A stretch of DNA of 64,000 nucleotides, from the NCBI RefSeq assembly GCF_028737195.1, contig NZ_JAQZAJ010000001.1, forward strand, positions 930,001-994,000, written 5' to 3'. The notes beneath the pieces were generated by a model, which was not told the DNA's origin, did not search any database, and was given only the letters and a program-made list of their open reading frames with translations. The position numbers were made by a program, and so were the translations under genes. This DNA is from Pseudovibrio exalbescens (lineage in GTDB: Bacteria > Pseudomonadota > Alphaproteobacteria > Rhizobiales > Stappiaceae). Positions 1 through 7,279 of this stretch are shown here, one piece after another (within the stretch, counting starts at the first letter, position 1; every line of letters begins with the position of its first letter).

Positions 1-120
1 CAGTCCCAGGCAATCACAGCCCACTCCTTTAAGTGAGCCGCGATGAATGTAGGGTGTGCCCAGCCACTCCCGTGCCTCGTTGGCAACCAGAACCGGCGGT
101 ACGATACGTTCAGTGATCAC
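1..120 (-). CDS. GTA g14-like NlpC/P60 peptidase, N-terminal part only (cut by window edge)
   Basis: The first 40 codons of a cell-wall peptidase are visible; the rest lies beyond the left edge. Translation from the GTG at 120 contains GTPY and then GVGCDCLGL, the catalytic-cysteine region of NlpC/P60 peptidases that end GTA and phage tails. Its start overlaps the stop of the DUF2163 gene by four bases (GTGA), so translation is coupled. In RcGTA this protein cuts recipient peptidoglycan during DNA delivery. The family call rests on this short motif plus exact synteny. Confidence 0.85.
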   Translation of the reverse strand, partial: MITERIVPPVLVANEAREWLGTPYIHRGSLKGVGCDCLGL

Positions 121-1004
121 AGCGCCCCTCCGGTGTTTTCACCCGTGTCGCGCTTTGGTCCCCACAGCACGAAGTCATTGCCGGGCATGTGAGGAAAGCC
201 GCGAAAGTTCAGCGTGTTCTGAAACTTCTTCTGGCAGGTCTCGAAGGTCTTGTCGCAGCCTGCCTTAAGGGTCAGGCTTTCGCCCTGTTTCAAGTAGGTT
301 TCCACGGGCCGGGTCAGCACCAACAGGTCTTTAGAGCCCTGCTTTTCATGGCGCAGAACCGTAAAACTCACCCCACCACCGACCGTTTCCTTGGTCAGCG
401 CGCCGCCAGCGGCCCAACCTTCCTCAAAATCTTCGGCCCCGGAGACAAGCACCTCCATGCCGTCTGTCACCTCAAGCACCGAAACGGACCGTTTGTAGCG
501 CGCCTCATCAAGGTTCACCGTGCAGGCATCATCCCCAACCTGTGCCGCGCAGCGCTCGGAATAGACCCGCCCTTTGTCCTCGGCAAAAAGATCCAGCAGG
601 GTGCGCAGTTCGGCGCGAAACAGCAGCCCATCGCGGGTCACTTCCCCAATCCGGGCTTTCATCAGGACCGCGTGCTGGTCCTCTGGCGCTTGCCAGTTCA
701 CCAGATACACCGTCACGGCGGCCCCGTCCCAAAGCCCTGCGGCAAGCTCTGCTTCATCCAGCGTGTCCGCTGAAAGCGCGCCTGTCACCTCCTGCGACCC
801 CACGGCAAAGCCATCGGAAAGCTCCGTTGCACTTTCCAACAGACCAAGCCCGGGGTCATAAGTTTGCCCCCCAAACTGCAGCGGGCGGTCGTGACTGGTA
901 AACCCCAGCCGCACACCATCCTTGCGCTCAAACAGCCAACTGGTGGCCAGTGTCCACTCATCCCCGGCAAGGTGCGCTTTCAGGGCCTCAGGTAGAACTC
1001 TCAT
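117..1004 (-). CDS. GTA hub protein, DUF2163/phage BR0599 family (g13-like)
   Basis: This 295-residue protein matches the hub subunit of gene transfer agents, at the usual length. It sits between the distal-tail gene and the NlpC/P60 peptidase, as in RcGTA. Four cysteines in two pairs stand out: RCAAQVGDDAC near residue 152 and GCDKTFETC near 250. Paired cysteines of this kind bind an iron-sulfur cluster in the related lambda tail-tip protein L, so a cluster is likely here too (inference). It should form the tail tip that connects the tube to the peptidase and fibre proteins. Confidence 0.9.
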   Translation of the reverse strand: MRVLPEALKAHLAGDEWTLATSWLFERKDGVRLGFTSHDRPLQFGGQTYDPGLGLLESATELSDGFAVGSQEVTGALSADTLDEAELAAGLWDGAAVTVYLVNWQAPEDQHAVLMKARIGEVTRDGLLFRAELRTLLDLFAEDKGRVYSERCAAQVGDDACTVNLDEARYKRSVSVLEVTDGMEVLVSGAEDFEEGWAAGGALTKETVGGGVSFTVLRHEKQGSKDLLVLTRPVETYLKQGESLTLKAGCDKTFETCQKKFQNTLNFRGFPHMPGNDFVLWGPKRDTGENTGGAL

Positions 1005-1028
1005 GGTCGTTTCCTTGGAAGGGTCGGT

Positions 1029-1685
1029 TCATAGAAGCAGCTCAACAAGTGGAATGCTCGGTACCTGCCCGGCTTGAAAATGGGTCAAGCTCGCTTCCAG
1101 CTGGTCACTGTCAAAACGCACCGGCGTATCAAAAACAAAGCCTGCGGTGATTGTGCTGCCCCCTTGCGGGATGGCCTCCGCCGAAAAGGTGATCAGCCCC
1201 GTAGTGGCATCAAGGCTCACGGCGCTGCCCGGCGCGTCCCCGACCACAAGAGGCACCCCATCCACGGCCACGGCCAGTGTCTGCGCCACAGGCTTGGTGA
1301 TCTTTCGGGAATAGGCCGCCGCCCCGCTGCCATAAGTCTTGGCCAATTGAAACGTCGCTGTCGCGCCATCTCCCTGTCCCAGCACAACATCAAGAGCCGA
1401 GGGCGACCCAGTGCTCATGGCCGTTGAATGGTCAAACGGGTCCTTGAACCTGAAACCATGAAGCCGCCCCCGAGCCTCTTCAAACAGCTCCAGCACGAGG
1501 AAAAGGTCACCAAGCGAGCGAATGCCGGTTCCTGCATCGTACCTGCGGCGAGAACCGGCCCAGTTCGAAGCCCGCACTTCGCCGCCATTCCCGAATGTCA
1601 GCACCCGTGTGCGTCGTTCTGGCCCGCCACTCGCCCCAAAGGAAATCCCAGGCGGAAAGGACTTTTCCAAAAATGTCATGGGCAT
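1029..1685 (-). CDS. GTA distal tail protein, DUF2460/TIGR02217 family (g12-like)
   Basis: A 218-residue protein of the DUF2460 family, the distal tail component that closes the tube and carries the hub. The N-terminal part has the family pattern, with FPPGISFGASGGPERRT near residue 11 and then RRYDAGTGIRSLGDL, and the C-terminus has the DTPVRFDSDQLEASL block. It ends 24 bases before the hub gene. About 210 bases with no supportable gene separate it from the tape-measure gene upstream. The call rests on family pattern and synteny. Confidence 0.9.
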   Translation of the reverse strand: MPMTFLEKSFPPGISFGASGGPERRTRVLTFGNGGEVRASNWAGSRRRYDAGTGIRSLGDLFLVLELFEEARGRLHGFRFKDPFDHSTAMSTGSPSALDVVLGQGDGATATFQLAKTYGSGAAAYSRKITKPVAQTLAVAVDGVPLVVGDAPGSAVSLDATTGLITFSAEAIPQGGSTITAGFVFDTPVRFDSDQLEASLTHFQAGQVPSIPLVELLL

Positions 1686-1895
1686 TCAGCCTTTCTTTTG
1701 ACCTGTCTCAAGGCAACCGCAGCGCAAATTGGGGAATGTCATCTCACCTGTTGGGATGGGATCGGAAGGCCGTGCGCTCTTGATATCAAAGAGAGTTGCG
1801 GCCGTTTTCATCCCCTCGGCAGAGCAGATTTTTCGGGCCCGTTGCCCCGAACCCAGATGCGTCGGTCCTTGAGTCCCTCCTCTTCAATGCCGACG

Positions 1896-2468
1896 TCATA
1901 GCCCGCGCTGTCCCCGTCCGACGGCGCGGGCAACAGCTGCTGCCACCTGGCCTTGCGAGCGCGTAAACCGTTCCACGTCCGGCGTTGAAATGTTGATGGT
2001 TACAGCGGAGCCTTGCGCACCGCCCGCTTCCACACCCAGTCGCCCGCCGGGGCCTCGCTTCAGCGGCAAGATCGCCTCTGGCCCTGCTTCGCCCATCACG
2101 CCAAGGCTTGCGCCGGTGCCGCTGCCGCCAATGGGAAAATAGGTGGGCGCTGACACCACACCGCCTTGCGCAAACGGCAGGACGGCACCCGAAGAACCGC
2201 CGGAAATGGCTCCGGAAACTGCGCCCGTTATCCCGGAAGCGATGGCCCCTTGAAGCGGTTGCAGCGCTGCTTGCAACGCGGAGCGAGAAAGCGAGAGCGC
2301 CGCCTCCGAGAGGATCGACCGTAAATCCTTGCCGGATACCACCGCAGCGGCGAGCCCGCCTGTCAACTCGCGCGAAAAGTCGGAGGCCAGACCTTTAAGC
2401 TCTGTGAAGGTGGTGCGCAGCTCTTCTGCATTTGCCACGCCCATATCATCGTCTTCAAACGCATCCAT
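1896..2468 (-). CDS. GTA tail tape measure protein (g11-like)
   Basis: A 190-residue tape-measure-type protein. Tape measures set tail length, and one this short fits the short tails of GTA particles (RcGTA g11 is of similar size). The first half is helical (LRTTFTELKGLASDFSREL). The middle is a glycine/serine-rich hydrophobic stretch, followed by the GEAGPEAILPLKR motif typical of phage tape-measure C-termini. The ATG lies one base after the stop of the small chaperone frame, so translation is probably coupled to it. Confidence 0.88.
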   Translation of the reverse strand: MDAFEDDDMGVANAEELRTTFTELKGLASDFSRELTGGLAAAVVSGKDLRSILSEAALSLSRSALQAALQPLQGAIASGITGAVSGAISGGSSGAVLPFAQGGVVSAPTYFPIGGSGTGASLGVMGEAGPEAILPLKRGPGGRLGVEAGGAQGSAVTINISTPDVERFTRSQGQVAAAVARAVGRGQRGL

Positions 2469-2469
2469 G

Positions 2470-2631
2470 TTAGCCCTCCCGATCTGGATACAGGTTCATC
2501 AAATGACGCAGCTCGTTCCCGCCAAGCGGCGCGTCCCGCCGCATAGCCCCCAGCGCAATCGCCAGTTCCCTTGGGGTTGCCTGCCAGAAATCGCGCGGAC
2601 ACCAGCCAAGGCGCGAGAAAGCCAAATGCAT
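2470..2631 (-). CDS. GTA tail assembly chaperone, TIGR02216/DUF2376-like (g10.1), probably made by frameshift from g10
   Basis: The frame encodes SFPWEEAMHLAFSRLGWC followed by DFWQATPRELAIALG, which matches the short GTA chaperone family (W..LM..GLG, then FW..TP.EL). The only ATG in frame is at 2631, inside the conserved region and after the family tryptophan. Reading upstream to the preceding in-frame TGA (about 2775) I find no ATG, GTG, TTG, CTG or ATT codon. The upstream part is therefore best explained by -1 frameshifting at the heptamer at 2679-2685, giving a g10-g10.1 fusion of about 183 residues. Coordinates here cover only the ATG-initiated 53-codon portion. It lies one base ahead of the tape-measure ATG. 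Confidence 0.75.
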   Translation of the reverse strand: MHLAFSRLGWCPRDFWQATPRELAIALGAMRRDAPLGGNELRHLMNLYPDREG

Positions 2632-2675
2632 GGCCTCTTCCCACGGAAATGACCGAGCCTGTGGTGCCGCGCCTC

Positions 2676-3020
2676 CTACGGGGGGCTTTGGGAGCCCTCG
2701 CTTGTGGTGCCTTGATCTTTGAAGGTTACCGCCAGCAGGGCCTTCACGGCCCGCGCCATCCCCACCACTCCTTCAGGGCAGGTCATGGCTTGCAGCTGCG
2801 CGTTGCTCACTTCGTTGCCGCCCCCACGCAGGCCCGCTCCGATAATGCGTGTCAGGTCTTGGGTGCCCAGTTTGTGCTCGGCAAACCGTGTCACCAGCGC
2901 TTCCAGGCTTTCAGCGGCATAGGCATCTTCCAGTTCTGCCAGTGCGCCAAGGGTAAGCGCCATGGACCAACGCCTGCCATCAAGCTCAATGTCCACTTCA
3001 CCGCGATGTCTGTTCGCCAT
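2676..3020 (-). CDS. GTA tail assembly chaperone, gp10 family (TAC_11)
   Basis: A 114-residue protein that starts MANRHRGEVDIELDGRRW and continues TLGALAELEDAY, the characteristic N-terminal pattern of GTA gp10 proteins. The ATG at 3020 was chosen because the family pattern starts right there; the frame stays open further upstream but crosses the tail-tube gene. It should hold the tape measure while tube subunits polymerise. Its last codons form the slippery sequence described separately, so it is probably the short product of a two-product frameshift gene, like lambda G. Confidence 0.88.
   Translation of the reverse strand: MANRHRGEVDIELDGRRWSMALTLGALAELEDAYAAESLEALVTRFAEHKLGTQDLTRIIGAGLRGGGNEVSNAQLQAMTCPEGVVGMARAVKALLAVTFKDQGTTSEGSQSPP
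2679..2685 (-). other. Candidate -1 programmed frameshift site (C CCC CCG) at the end of g10
   Basis: On the minus strand g10 ends AGC CCC CCG TAG. The seven bases before the stop have the X XXY YYZ form. A -1 slip reads CCC CCC GTA GGA and enters the frame of the downstream chaperone exactly. A GAGGG sequence (2695-2699), resembling a Shine-Dalgarno stimulator, lies 9 bases upstream of the heptamer. Lambda G/GT and many other long-tailed phages make their tail chaperone fusion this way, so the position and gene pair fit. Slippage itself is not shown. Confidence 0.65.
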
Positions 3021-3030
3021 GTCCCGACCC

Positions 3031-3447
3031 CTATGCGCTTGGAGAGAAGGTGAGTTGCCCAGCGGATTCCAGTGAAATCTCATAGGTAATCTCGCCGTTA
3101 AATTGCCCAGAATATTCAAGGCCTGAGATTTGAAAGGGGCCTTCCAGCACGCCGAAATCGGGCAGCACCACCTGCCATGTGGCAAAGGTGCCGGAGAAGA
3201 ACACCTCGCGCACTGTGCTGTCGGCCGCCGCATCGCGAAAGACGCCTGCCCCCGAAAGGCTTGCACTTCGGGTGCCGCTTTGCGCCAGCAGCTCCCGCCA
3301 CCTGCCAGCGCTGTCTGCATTGGTAATGTCCGCCGCAACCGCGTTGAGCGCGAACCGCCGCGAGCGCAGGCCAGCCACGGTTTCAAACGTGCCGGAGCCG
3401 GTCTGGTCCAGTTTCAACAGCATGTCCTTGCCAGCTTGTGCTGCCAT
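3031..3447 (-). CDS. GTA major tail tube protein, TP901-1 family (g9-like)
   Basis: A 138-residue tail tube subunit. It has the family opening MAAQAGKDMLLKLD, the central ITNADSAGRWRELL block, and the closing FNGEITYEISLESAG beta-rich segment. The ATG at 3447 is preferred to one four codons upstream because GGAGGT sits at normal spacing before it. Subunits stack into the tail tube through which DNA passes. It is placed between the tail terminator and the chaperone genes, as in RcGTA. Confidence 0.9.
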   Translation of the reverse strand: MAAQAGKDMLLKLDQTGSGTFETVAGLRSRRFALNAVAADITNADSAGRWRELLAQSGTRSASLSGAGVFRDAAADSTVREVFFSGTFATWQVVLPDFGVLEGPFQISGLEYSGQFNGEITYEISLESAGQLTFSPSA

Positions 3448-3472
3448 GCTCACCTCCATTCCTGTTGCAAGT

Positions 3473-3892
3473 TCAGTTTTGCGGATCTTCAGGTTCCACT
3501 ATGGCTCTGCCGGTCAACTCGGCGCGCCACGTTCGCCGATCGCGCAGAACCGAAATTGCCTCGCTGATCCCGAAGATCAAACAGCGCGCGCCGCTGTCCG
3601 TTGTCAGCGGGCCGGTGGTCAAAAGTGCTTTGATCCGGTCTGCAATCGAAGCCGCCTCAGTGCGGGTCAGCTCGCGCGAGTAGATGTTGATGGTAAACCG
3701 CAGCCGCTCTCCCTCTTGCGCGTGCCCTGTCAGGCTTTCGGTTTCGATGCGGGAGAGCGCCGCGTATGGCATGCGAATATGGGCTGGGGCCCCGTCCACG
3801 ATCCGCCCGGCGCTGCCGCCCAGCAGGCTCACAAGTTGCGCATCGCTTCTCAGCGCGGTCACCACCGCCTCACGGAAACTGAGTTGGCTCAT
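3473..3892 (-). CDS. GTA tail terminator protein, DUF3168 family (g8-like)
   Basis: A 139-residue DUF3168 protein, the family of the lambda U-like tail terminator that caps the tail tube and joins it to the head. The sequence opens MSQLSFREAVVTALRSD and carries the family block around GRIVDGAP and RFTINIYSRE. A GGAGG eight bases ahead of the ATG at 3892 sets the start. That ATG overlaps the stop of the preceding adaptor gene as ATGA, indicating coupled translation. Confidence 0.9.
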   Translation of the reverse strand: MSQLSFREAVVTALRSDAQLVSLLGGSAGRIVDGAPAHIRMPYAALSRIETESLTGHAQEGERLRFTINIYSRELTRTEAASIADRIKALLTTGPLTTDSGARCLIFGISEAISVLRDRRTWRAELTGRAIVEPEDPQN

Positions 3893-4212
3893 GGCGTTTC
3901 CTCCCGGCACATCAGCATGAGAAAACGCCCGCGCTGGTCCACGTTCACCACGGACAGAATGGTGAGGTCGAGCCCCACCCCCGAGAGCTTCCAGCCCGCT
4001 TCCACGCTCACGCCAGCGCGGATGGTGACACGAAATCGGTTCTGTTCCTCAAGCCTTCCCGCGCTTTCCCCCGCACTCTGCTGGGCCGCCTCCACCTTGG
4101 CCCAGACCTGTGCCTGAGCCAGATAGACCGCCTCATCATCACCATCACCTTTCAAGGTTGTGGTCGGCGCTGAGAGGGTCAGCGGCGTGTTGAGGGCACC
4201 AACCGCGCTCAT
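3889..4212 (-). CDS. GTA head-tail stopper/adaptor (g7-like head closure protein)
   Basis: A 107-residue protein starting MSAVGALNTPLTL, with a beta-rich second half (NRFRVTIRAG, then VGLDLTILSVVNVDQRGRF). This matches head-closure proteins (SPP1 gp16-like) in size, fold pattern and position. The ATG at 4212 overlaps the stop of the connector gene as ATGA, and its own stop overlaps the next start the same way. It probably closes the portal channel after DNA packaging. The frame extends further upstream but only as a shadow of the connector gene. Confidence 0.85.
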   Translation of the reverse strand: MSAVGALNTPLTLSAPTTTLKGDGDDEAVYLAQAQVWAKVEAAQQSAGESAGRLEEQNRFRVTIRAGVSVEAGWKLSGVGLDLTILSVVNVDQRGRFLMLMCREETP

Positions 4213-4781
4213 ATCTTCAACACCTTGTAGGGGGAAAGCGCGGCGGCAAACCCATGAGGGATCAGCCCCGTGAGCAAGCCATCTTCCACCATGTTGCGGC
4301 GTTCGTACCAGAACCCCATCAGCATCAGGATTGCCGTGCGCAGGCCCGCGGGCACATCCTCCGGCGCATCGCCATAGCCCGCTGTCACCTCCACTTCGAT
4401 GCCGTTGAGTTCTCGAAGCGATGTGCCACATCCGGCACAGAGGCGAATCCGCGCCGGATTGCTGATGAGATCGGCCACATACTGCTCCGCAGTCAGCACG
4501 ATTTGGGTGCCATCGGCATCATAAAGGTTCACCGCATCGACGCGGCTCACCGGAGCCATTGGCAGACGGATGATCCGATCCTTCGGTGGCTCATCCAGGT
4601 ATAGACGCCACCCTTGGGTGATGAGAGCCCGCCCGCTGATGCGTTCCACCTCCTGCCTTGCGGCGGTAATCAGCCGGGTCAGCAGGCCATCTTCCAATGT
4701 GTGAGACAGGCGCAAATGGGCATGGGCGTCCTGCAGCCCCACCGGTTCTGATACCGGCGGCGCAACCAAAACCGCAGTCAT
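4209..4781 (-). CDS. GTA head-tail connector, gp6/HK97 family, TIGR02215 (g6-like)
   Basis: A 190-residue connector that docks under the portal. It has the helical segment seen in the family (DAHAHLRLSHTLEDGLLTRL), then ISGRALITQGWRLYLD and the AGYGDAPEDVPAGLRTAILM block with WYERR. It lies directly downstream of the capsid gene, as in RcGTA. The stop overlaps the following ATG. The call is strong from the family pattern and order; the start codon at 4781 is the only reasonable one. Confidence 0.9.
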   Translation of the reverse strand: MTAVLVAPPVSEPVGLQDAHAHLRLSHTLEDGLLTRLITAARQEVERISGRALITQGWRLYLDEPPKDRIIRLPMAPVSRVDAVNLYDADGTQIVLTAEQYVADLISNPARIRLCAGCGTSLRELNGIEVEVTAGYGDAPEDVPAGLRTAILMLMGFWYERRNMVEDGLLTGLIPHGFAAALSPYKVLKI

Positions 4782-4835
4782 GGCGGGCTCTCCTTTTGTG
4801 GGGTGCTCTGTGGCGAGAAACGGAAGGTCCGCCGG

Positions 4836-6161
4836 TTACGCGGCGAACTTCAGCAGCTTGATGGCGTCAAAGTCCTGCACGCCGCCGCCCACGCGCTTGG
4901 TGGTGTAAAACAGCACGTAGGGCTTGTTGGAGTAAGGATCGCGCAGGATGCGCACCCCAAGGCGATCGACCACCAGATAGCCGCGCGCGAAATCGCCAAA
5001 GGCAATGGGCGTGGTGCCGCTGCCGATGTCCGGCATGTCTTCCGCCTCTGTCACCGGAAAGCTCATGAGGCTTGCGGGCGCACCCGGTGTCACAGGTGGC
5101 TGCCACAGGTAGTTGCCCTGCCCGTCCTTCAGTTTGCGCAGGGCAGCCTGGGAGGAGCGGTTGAACACGAAGCGCCCGTTCTGGCGAAAGCCTGCTTTCA
5201 GCGCATAAACCAGGTCAATCAGTGCATCCCCGGGGCTGGAGGCGGCAAATGCGCCATTTGCGCCCGTGTTCAGCGTGCCGATGTTGCCCCAGGCCCAACT
5301 GTCTTCATCGACCTGCGTGTAGCTCAAGAACCCTTTTGGCTCATTCACCCCATCCCCGGAGATGAAGGCCGCGCCCTCTTTTTCCGCAAAAGCTGCTTCC
5401 ACTTCCTGCGCAATCCACTCATCCACGTTGATGGCCGCATCATCAAGCAGCGTCTGCGTGGCCGCAGGCATGGCGTACAGCTCCATGGTGGGAAACGCCA
5501 GCTCAGCCAGATCCGGGCTCGCGGTCTGCGTGCGCGTTGCCGTTTCGCCGACCCAGCCACTGGCAAGGCCAGACCTGGAGAACGGCTTCTTGAAGGTGTT
5601 TGCGGTGATCTGCCGGTTGCCTGCAATGGCACGGATGGGCGAGACATTGGCCAGCCGCATGAGAATGGCAGCTTCCGTTTCTTCCGGCACCAGGTAGCCG
5701 CCATCTGCATCCGAGCCCACGGAGAGCGCTTTGACTTCCAATTGGCGCAGGTCATGTTCCTGCCCCTGACGGACGTAGCGCTCAAACGCCGCCTTGTGCT
5801 CGGTGGACGCAAAACCACCATCGGCGCTCTGGCGCTTGAGGCCCTCAGCTGCGGCCCCTGCCTTTTCCGGACGCCGGGCTTTGAGCGCAAGCTCGTTGAC
5901 CCGCGCCATTTGCTTGTCCAGCGCCTCGTCCATTCGGCGCAGCTTGTCTTCTACAACCGTATCTGCCTGGGACTTTTTCTCCAGCTCCGCAAGGCGCTCA
6001 TCATTGGCATGACGGTAATCTTCAAAAGCCCCCAGCAACTGGTCAAGGGCTTCGCTTGCCGTTGCTCCTGTTTGCCTCGGCGCGGCATCCGCCTTCACCA
6101 CCGCTCCCTTGGGGTGAGCCAGATCCTTGGTTTCAAGTTGGGTTAATCGCTTGGTATTCAT
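4836..6161 (-). CDS. GTA major capsid protein, HK97 family (g5-like)
   Basis: A 441-residue HK97-fold capsid protein. Residues about 30-90 are charged and helical with coiled-coil character (ELEKKSQADTVVEDKLRRMDE) and should be the scaffolding delta domain removed by the prohead protease. The mature domain begins around residue 110 and shows the family blocks GGYLVPEE, ISGDGVNEPKGFL, RNGRFVFNRSS-like NGRFVFNRSS, and DPYSNKPYVLFY at the C-terminus. It is the shell of the GTA particle, and lies directly downstream of the protease gene. Confidence 0.95.
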   Translation of the reverse strand: MNTKRLTQLETKDLAHPKGAVVKADAAPRQTGATASEALDQLLGAFEDYRHANDERLAELEKKSQADTVVEDKLRRMDEALDKQMARVNELALKARRPEKAGAAAEGLKRQSADGGFASTEHKAAFERYVRQGQEHDLRQLEVKALSVGSDADGGYLVPEETEAAILMRLANVSPIRAIAGNRQITANTFKKPFSRSGLASGWVGETATRTQTASPDLAELAFPTMELYAMPAATQTLLDDAAINVDEWIAQEVEAAFAEKEGAAFISGDGVNEPKGFLSYTQVDEDSWAWGNIGTLNTGANGAFAASSPGDALIDLVYALKAGFRQNGRFVFNRSSQAALRKLKDGQGNYLWQPPVTPGAPASLMSFPVTEAEDMPDIGSGTTPIAFGDFARGYLVVDRLGVRILRDPYSNKPYVLFYTTKRVGGGVQDFDAIKLLKFAA

Positions 6162-6266
6162 AGGATTATATTCCTCTATTTAAGCACTGGGAAATTGCAG
6201 AGCGGCACAACCTGTGGCCGATCCACGTCGCAATCATCTTGTGTGTCAGGAGTTGGGTTTAGCGCT

Positions 6267-6674
6267 TCACAGCACCGGTTGAAGCCGCGCTGATCGCAAC
6301 AGCGGGAACGTCACCAGAGACACTTCCCAGAGATCCACCGCCAGCACCTCGCGGCAACCGGTGCGCGGATCACGACGGGCCTTTCGGGCCTTGAAACCGA
6401 TGGAGAGACCGTTCAGCACACCGGCGCGGATCAACTCATTGGCTTCGCGCCCTTGCGCCACTCCATCGAGTACCTCACCAACCACGAACAAGCCCTCACC
6501 ATCTTCGCGCATGTAGGTCCACTTTCCGATCGGCCGAGACGGGTCGTGCTGCCACAGCATTTTCACGTCCCCCGACGGGCGCATCACCAGTGAGCGCAAA
6601 AACGCACCTCGCTGAATGATGTCGCCGCCATCATCTGCTTCGGCAAACCGGCTGGCATACCCCTCAATCTGCAT
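6267..6674 (-). CDS. GTA prohead protease, HK97 family (g4-like)
   Basis: A compact 135-residue HK97-type serine protease. The catalytic triad can be read in order: His in MLWQHDPSRPIG (about residue 43), Ser in LNGLSIGFKAR (about 91), and an acidic residue in LWEVSLVTFP (about 117). It processes the capsid scaffold domain during head maturation. An AAGGAGGAGAG ribosome binding site precedes the ATG at 6674. It is short for the family but the core is complete. Confidence 0.92.
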   Translation of the reverse strand: MQIEGYASRFAEADDGGDIIQRGAFLRSLVMRPSGDVKMLWQHDPSRPIGKWTYMREDGEGLFVVGEVLDGVAQGREANELIRAGVLNGLSIGFKARKARRDPRTGCREVLAVDLWEVSLVTFPLLRSARLQPVL

Positions 6675-6701
6675 CAGCTCTCCTCCTTCTGATTGACAGG
6701 C

Positions 6702-7004
6702 TCACGCAGTCTGAGGGCCATTCGCTCTGGCACCCTTATCTCGCCTGCAGCAGATCTCGCGTCTCGTATCGCCGTCCTTTGCTCCGCATGCCGTGCGCAG
6801 CGCCGCCCCGTTGGGCAACACACCTTTTGCGCCCGGCATATCCGATGCCTGACCGGCCCCGCGCTTTAAAGACTTCCTGTAGCGCCGCCACGCAAGCTGC
6901 GCCTTCAGGCGCGGGGCCGCACACCCAAGTTGCTTGAGCGCCACCCCAACATCCTGCCACTTGCTGGAGGGCAACTCTCCGTAAAAAACCGCTAGTGTTC
7001 GCAT
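6702..7004 (-). CDS. Hypothetical protein between portal and prohead protease
   Basis: A 100-residue frame opening MRTLAVFYGELPSSKWQDVG, with CGGGAG just before the ATG. I do not recognise a family. The second half is rich in arginine, lysine and cysteine (CCRRDKGARANG), which is unusual for the cluster. Codon choice looks coding, but an overlapping frame on the same strand (6736-7020) is also open. It lies in the GTA operon where RcGTA carries only a small head gene. Could be a basic DNA- or head-associated protein; no function is assigned. Confidence 0.4.
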   Translation of the reverse strand: MRTLAVFYGELPSSKWQDVGVALKQLGCAAPRLKAQLAWRRYRKSLKRGAGQASDMPGAKGVLPNGAALRTACGAKDGDTRREICCRRDKGARANGPQTA

Positions 7005-7087
7005 TCAAACTCCCGAGCAAAACTCAAACATGAAGAAGTTATCTTCTGCACTCATTCTCAATCTTTGCAGATGACATGATTGGCCAC

Positions 7088-7279
7088 TCACGACCACTCG
7101 TCGTCCCGCAACACCTTGTTCAGATGGGCCACTTCCTCCAGAAACGCGTCGAGCTTTCTTGCGCCGGAAACCAGTTCCTTCAACGCCCAAAGCAACAAGC
7201 TGGTGGAACTGCTTGCCCAAAGAAACAAGGTCAGGTGGGCCAGGTCGCCACGCTCACTCAACAGCTGCAAAATCTCCAT
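7088..7279 (-). CDS. Small membrane-associated GTA protein (g3.5 position)
   Basis: A 63-residue protein starting MEILQLLSERGDLAHL, with a hydrophobic segment LTLFLWASSSTSLLLWAL at about residues 16-33 and a helical charged tail. The ATG at 7279 shares its A with the portal stop codon (TGATG), so it is translationally coupled to the portal. It occupies the place of the small gene between portal and protease in GTA clusters. I recognise no named family; a single-pass membrane or coiled-coil helper role is possible. Confidence 0.65.
   Translation of the reverse strand: MEILQLLSERGDLAHLTLFLWASSSTSLLLWALKELVSGARKLDAFLEEVAHLNKVLRDDEWS

Noticed and set aside
2363-2644. A 93-codon frame starting GTG at 2644 as the chaperone gene
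   Set aside because: It is in the wrong frame; the conserved chaperone residues are read in the frame that ends at 2470.
4803-6146. A 447-codon open frame on the plus strand
   Set aside because: Antisense to the HK97 capsid gene, which carries all the family blocks.
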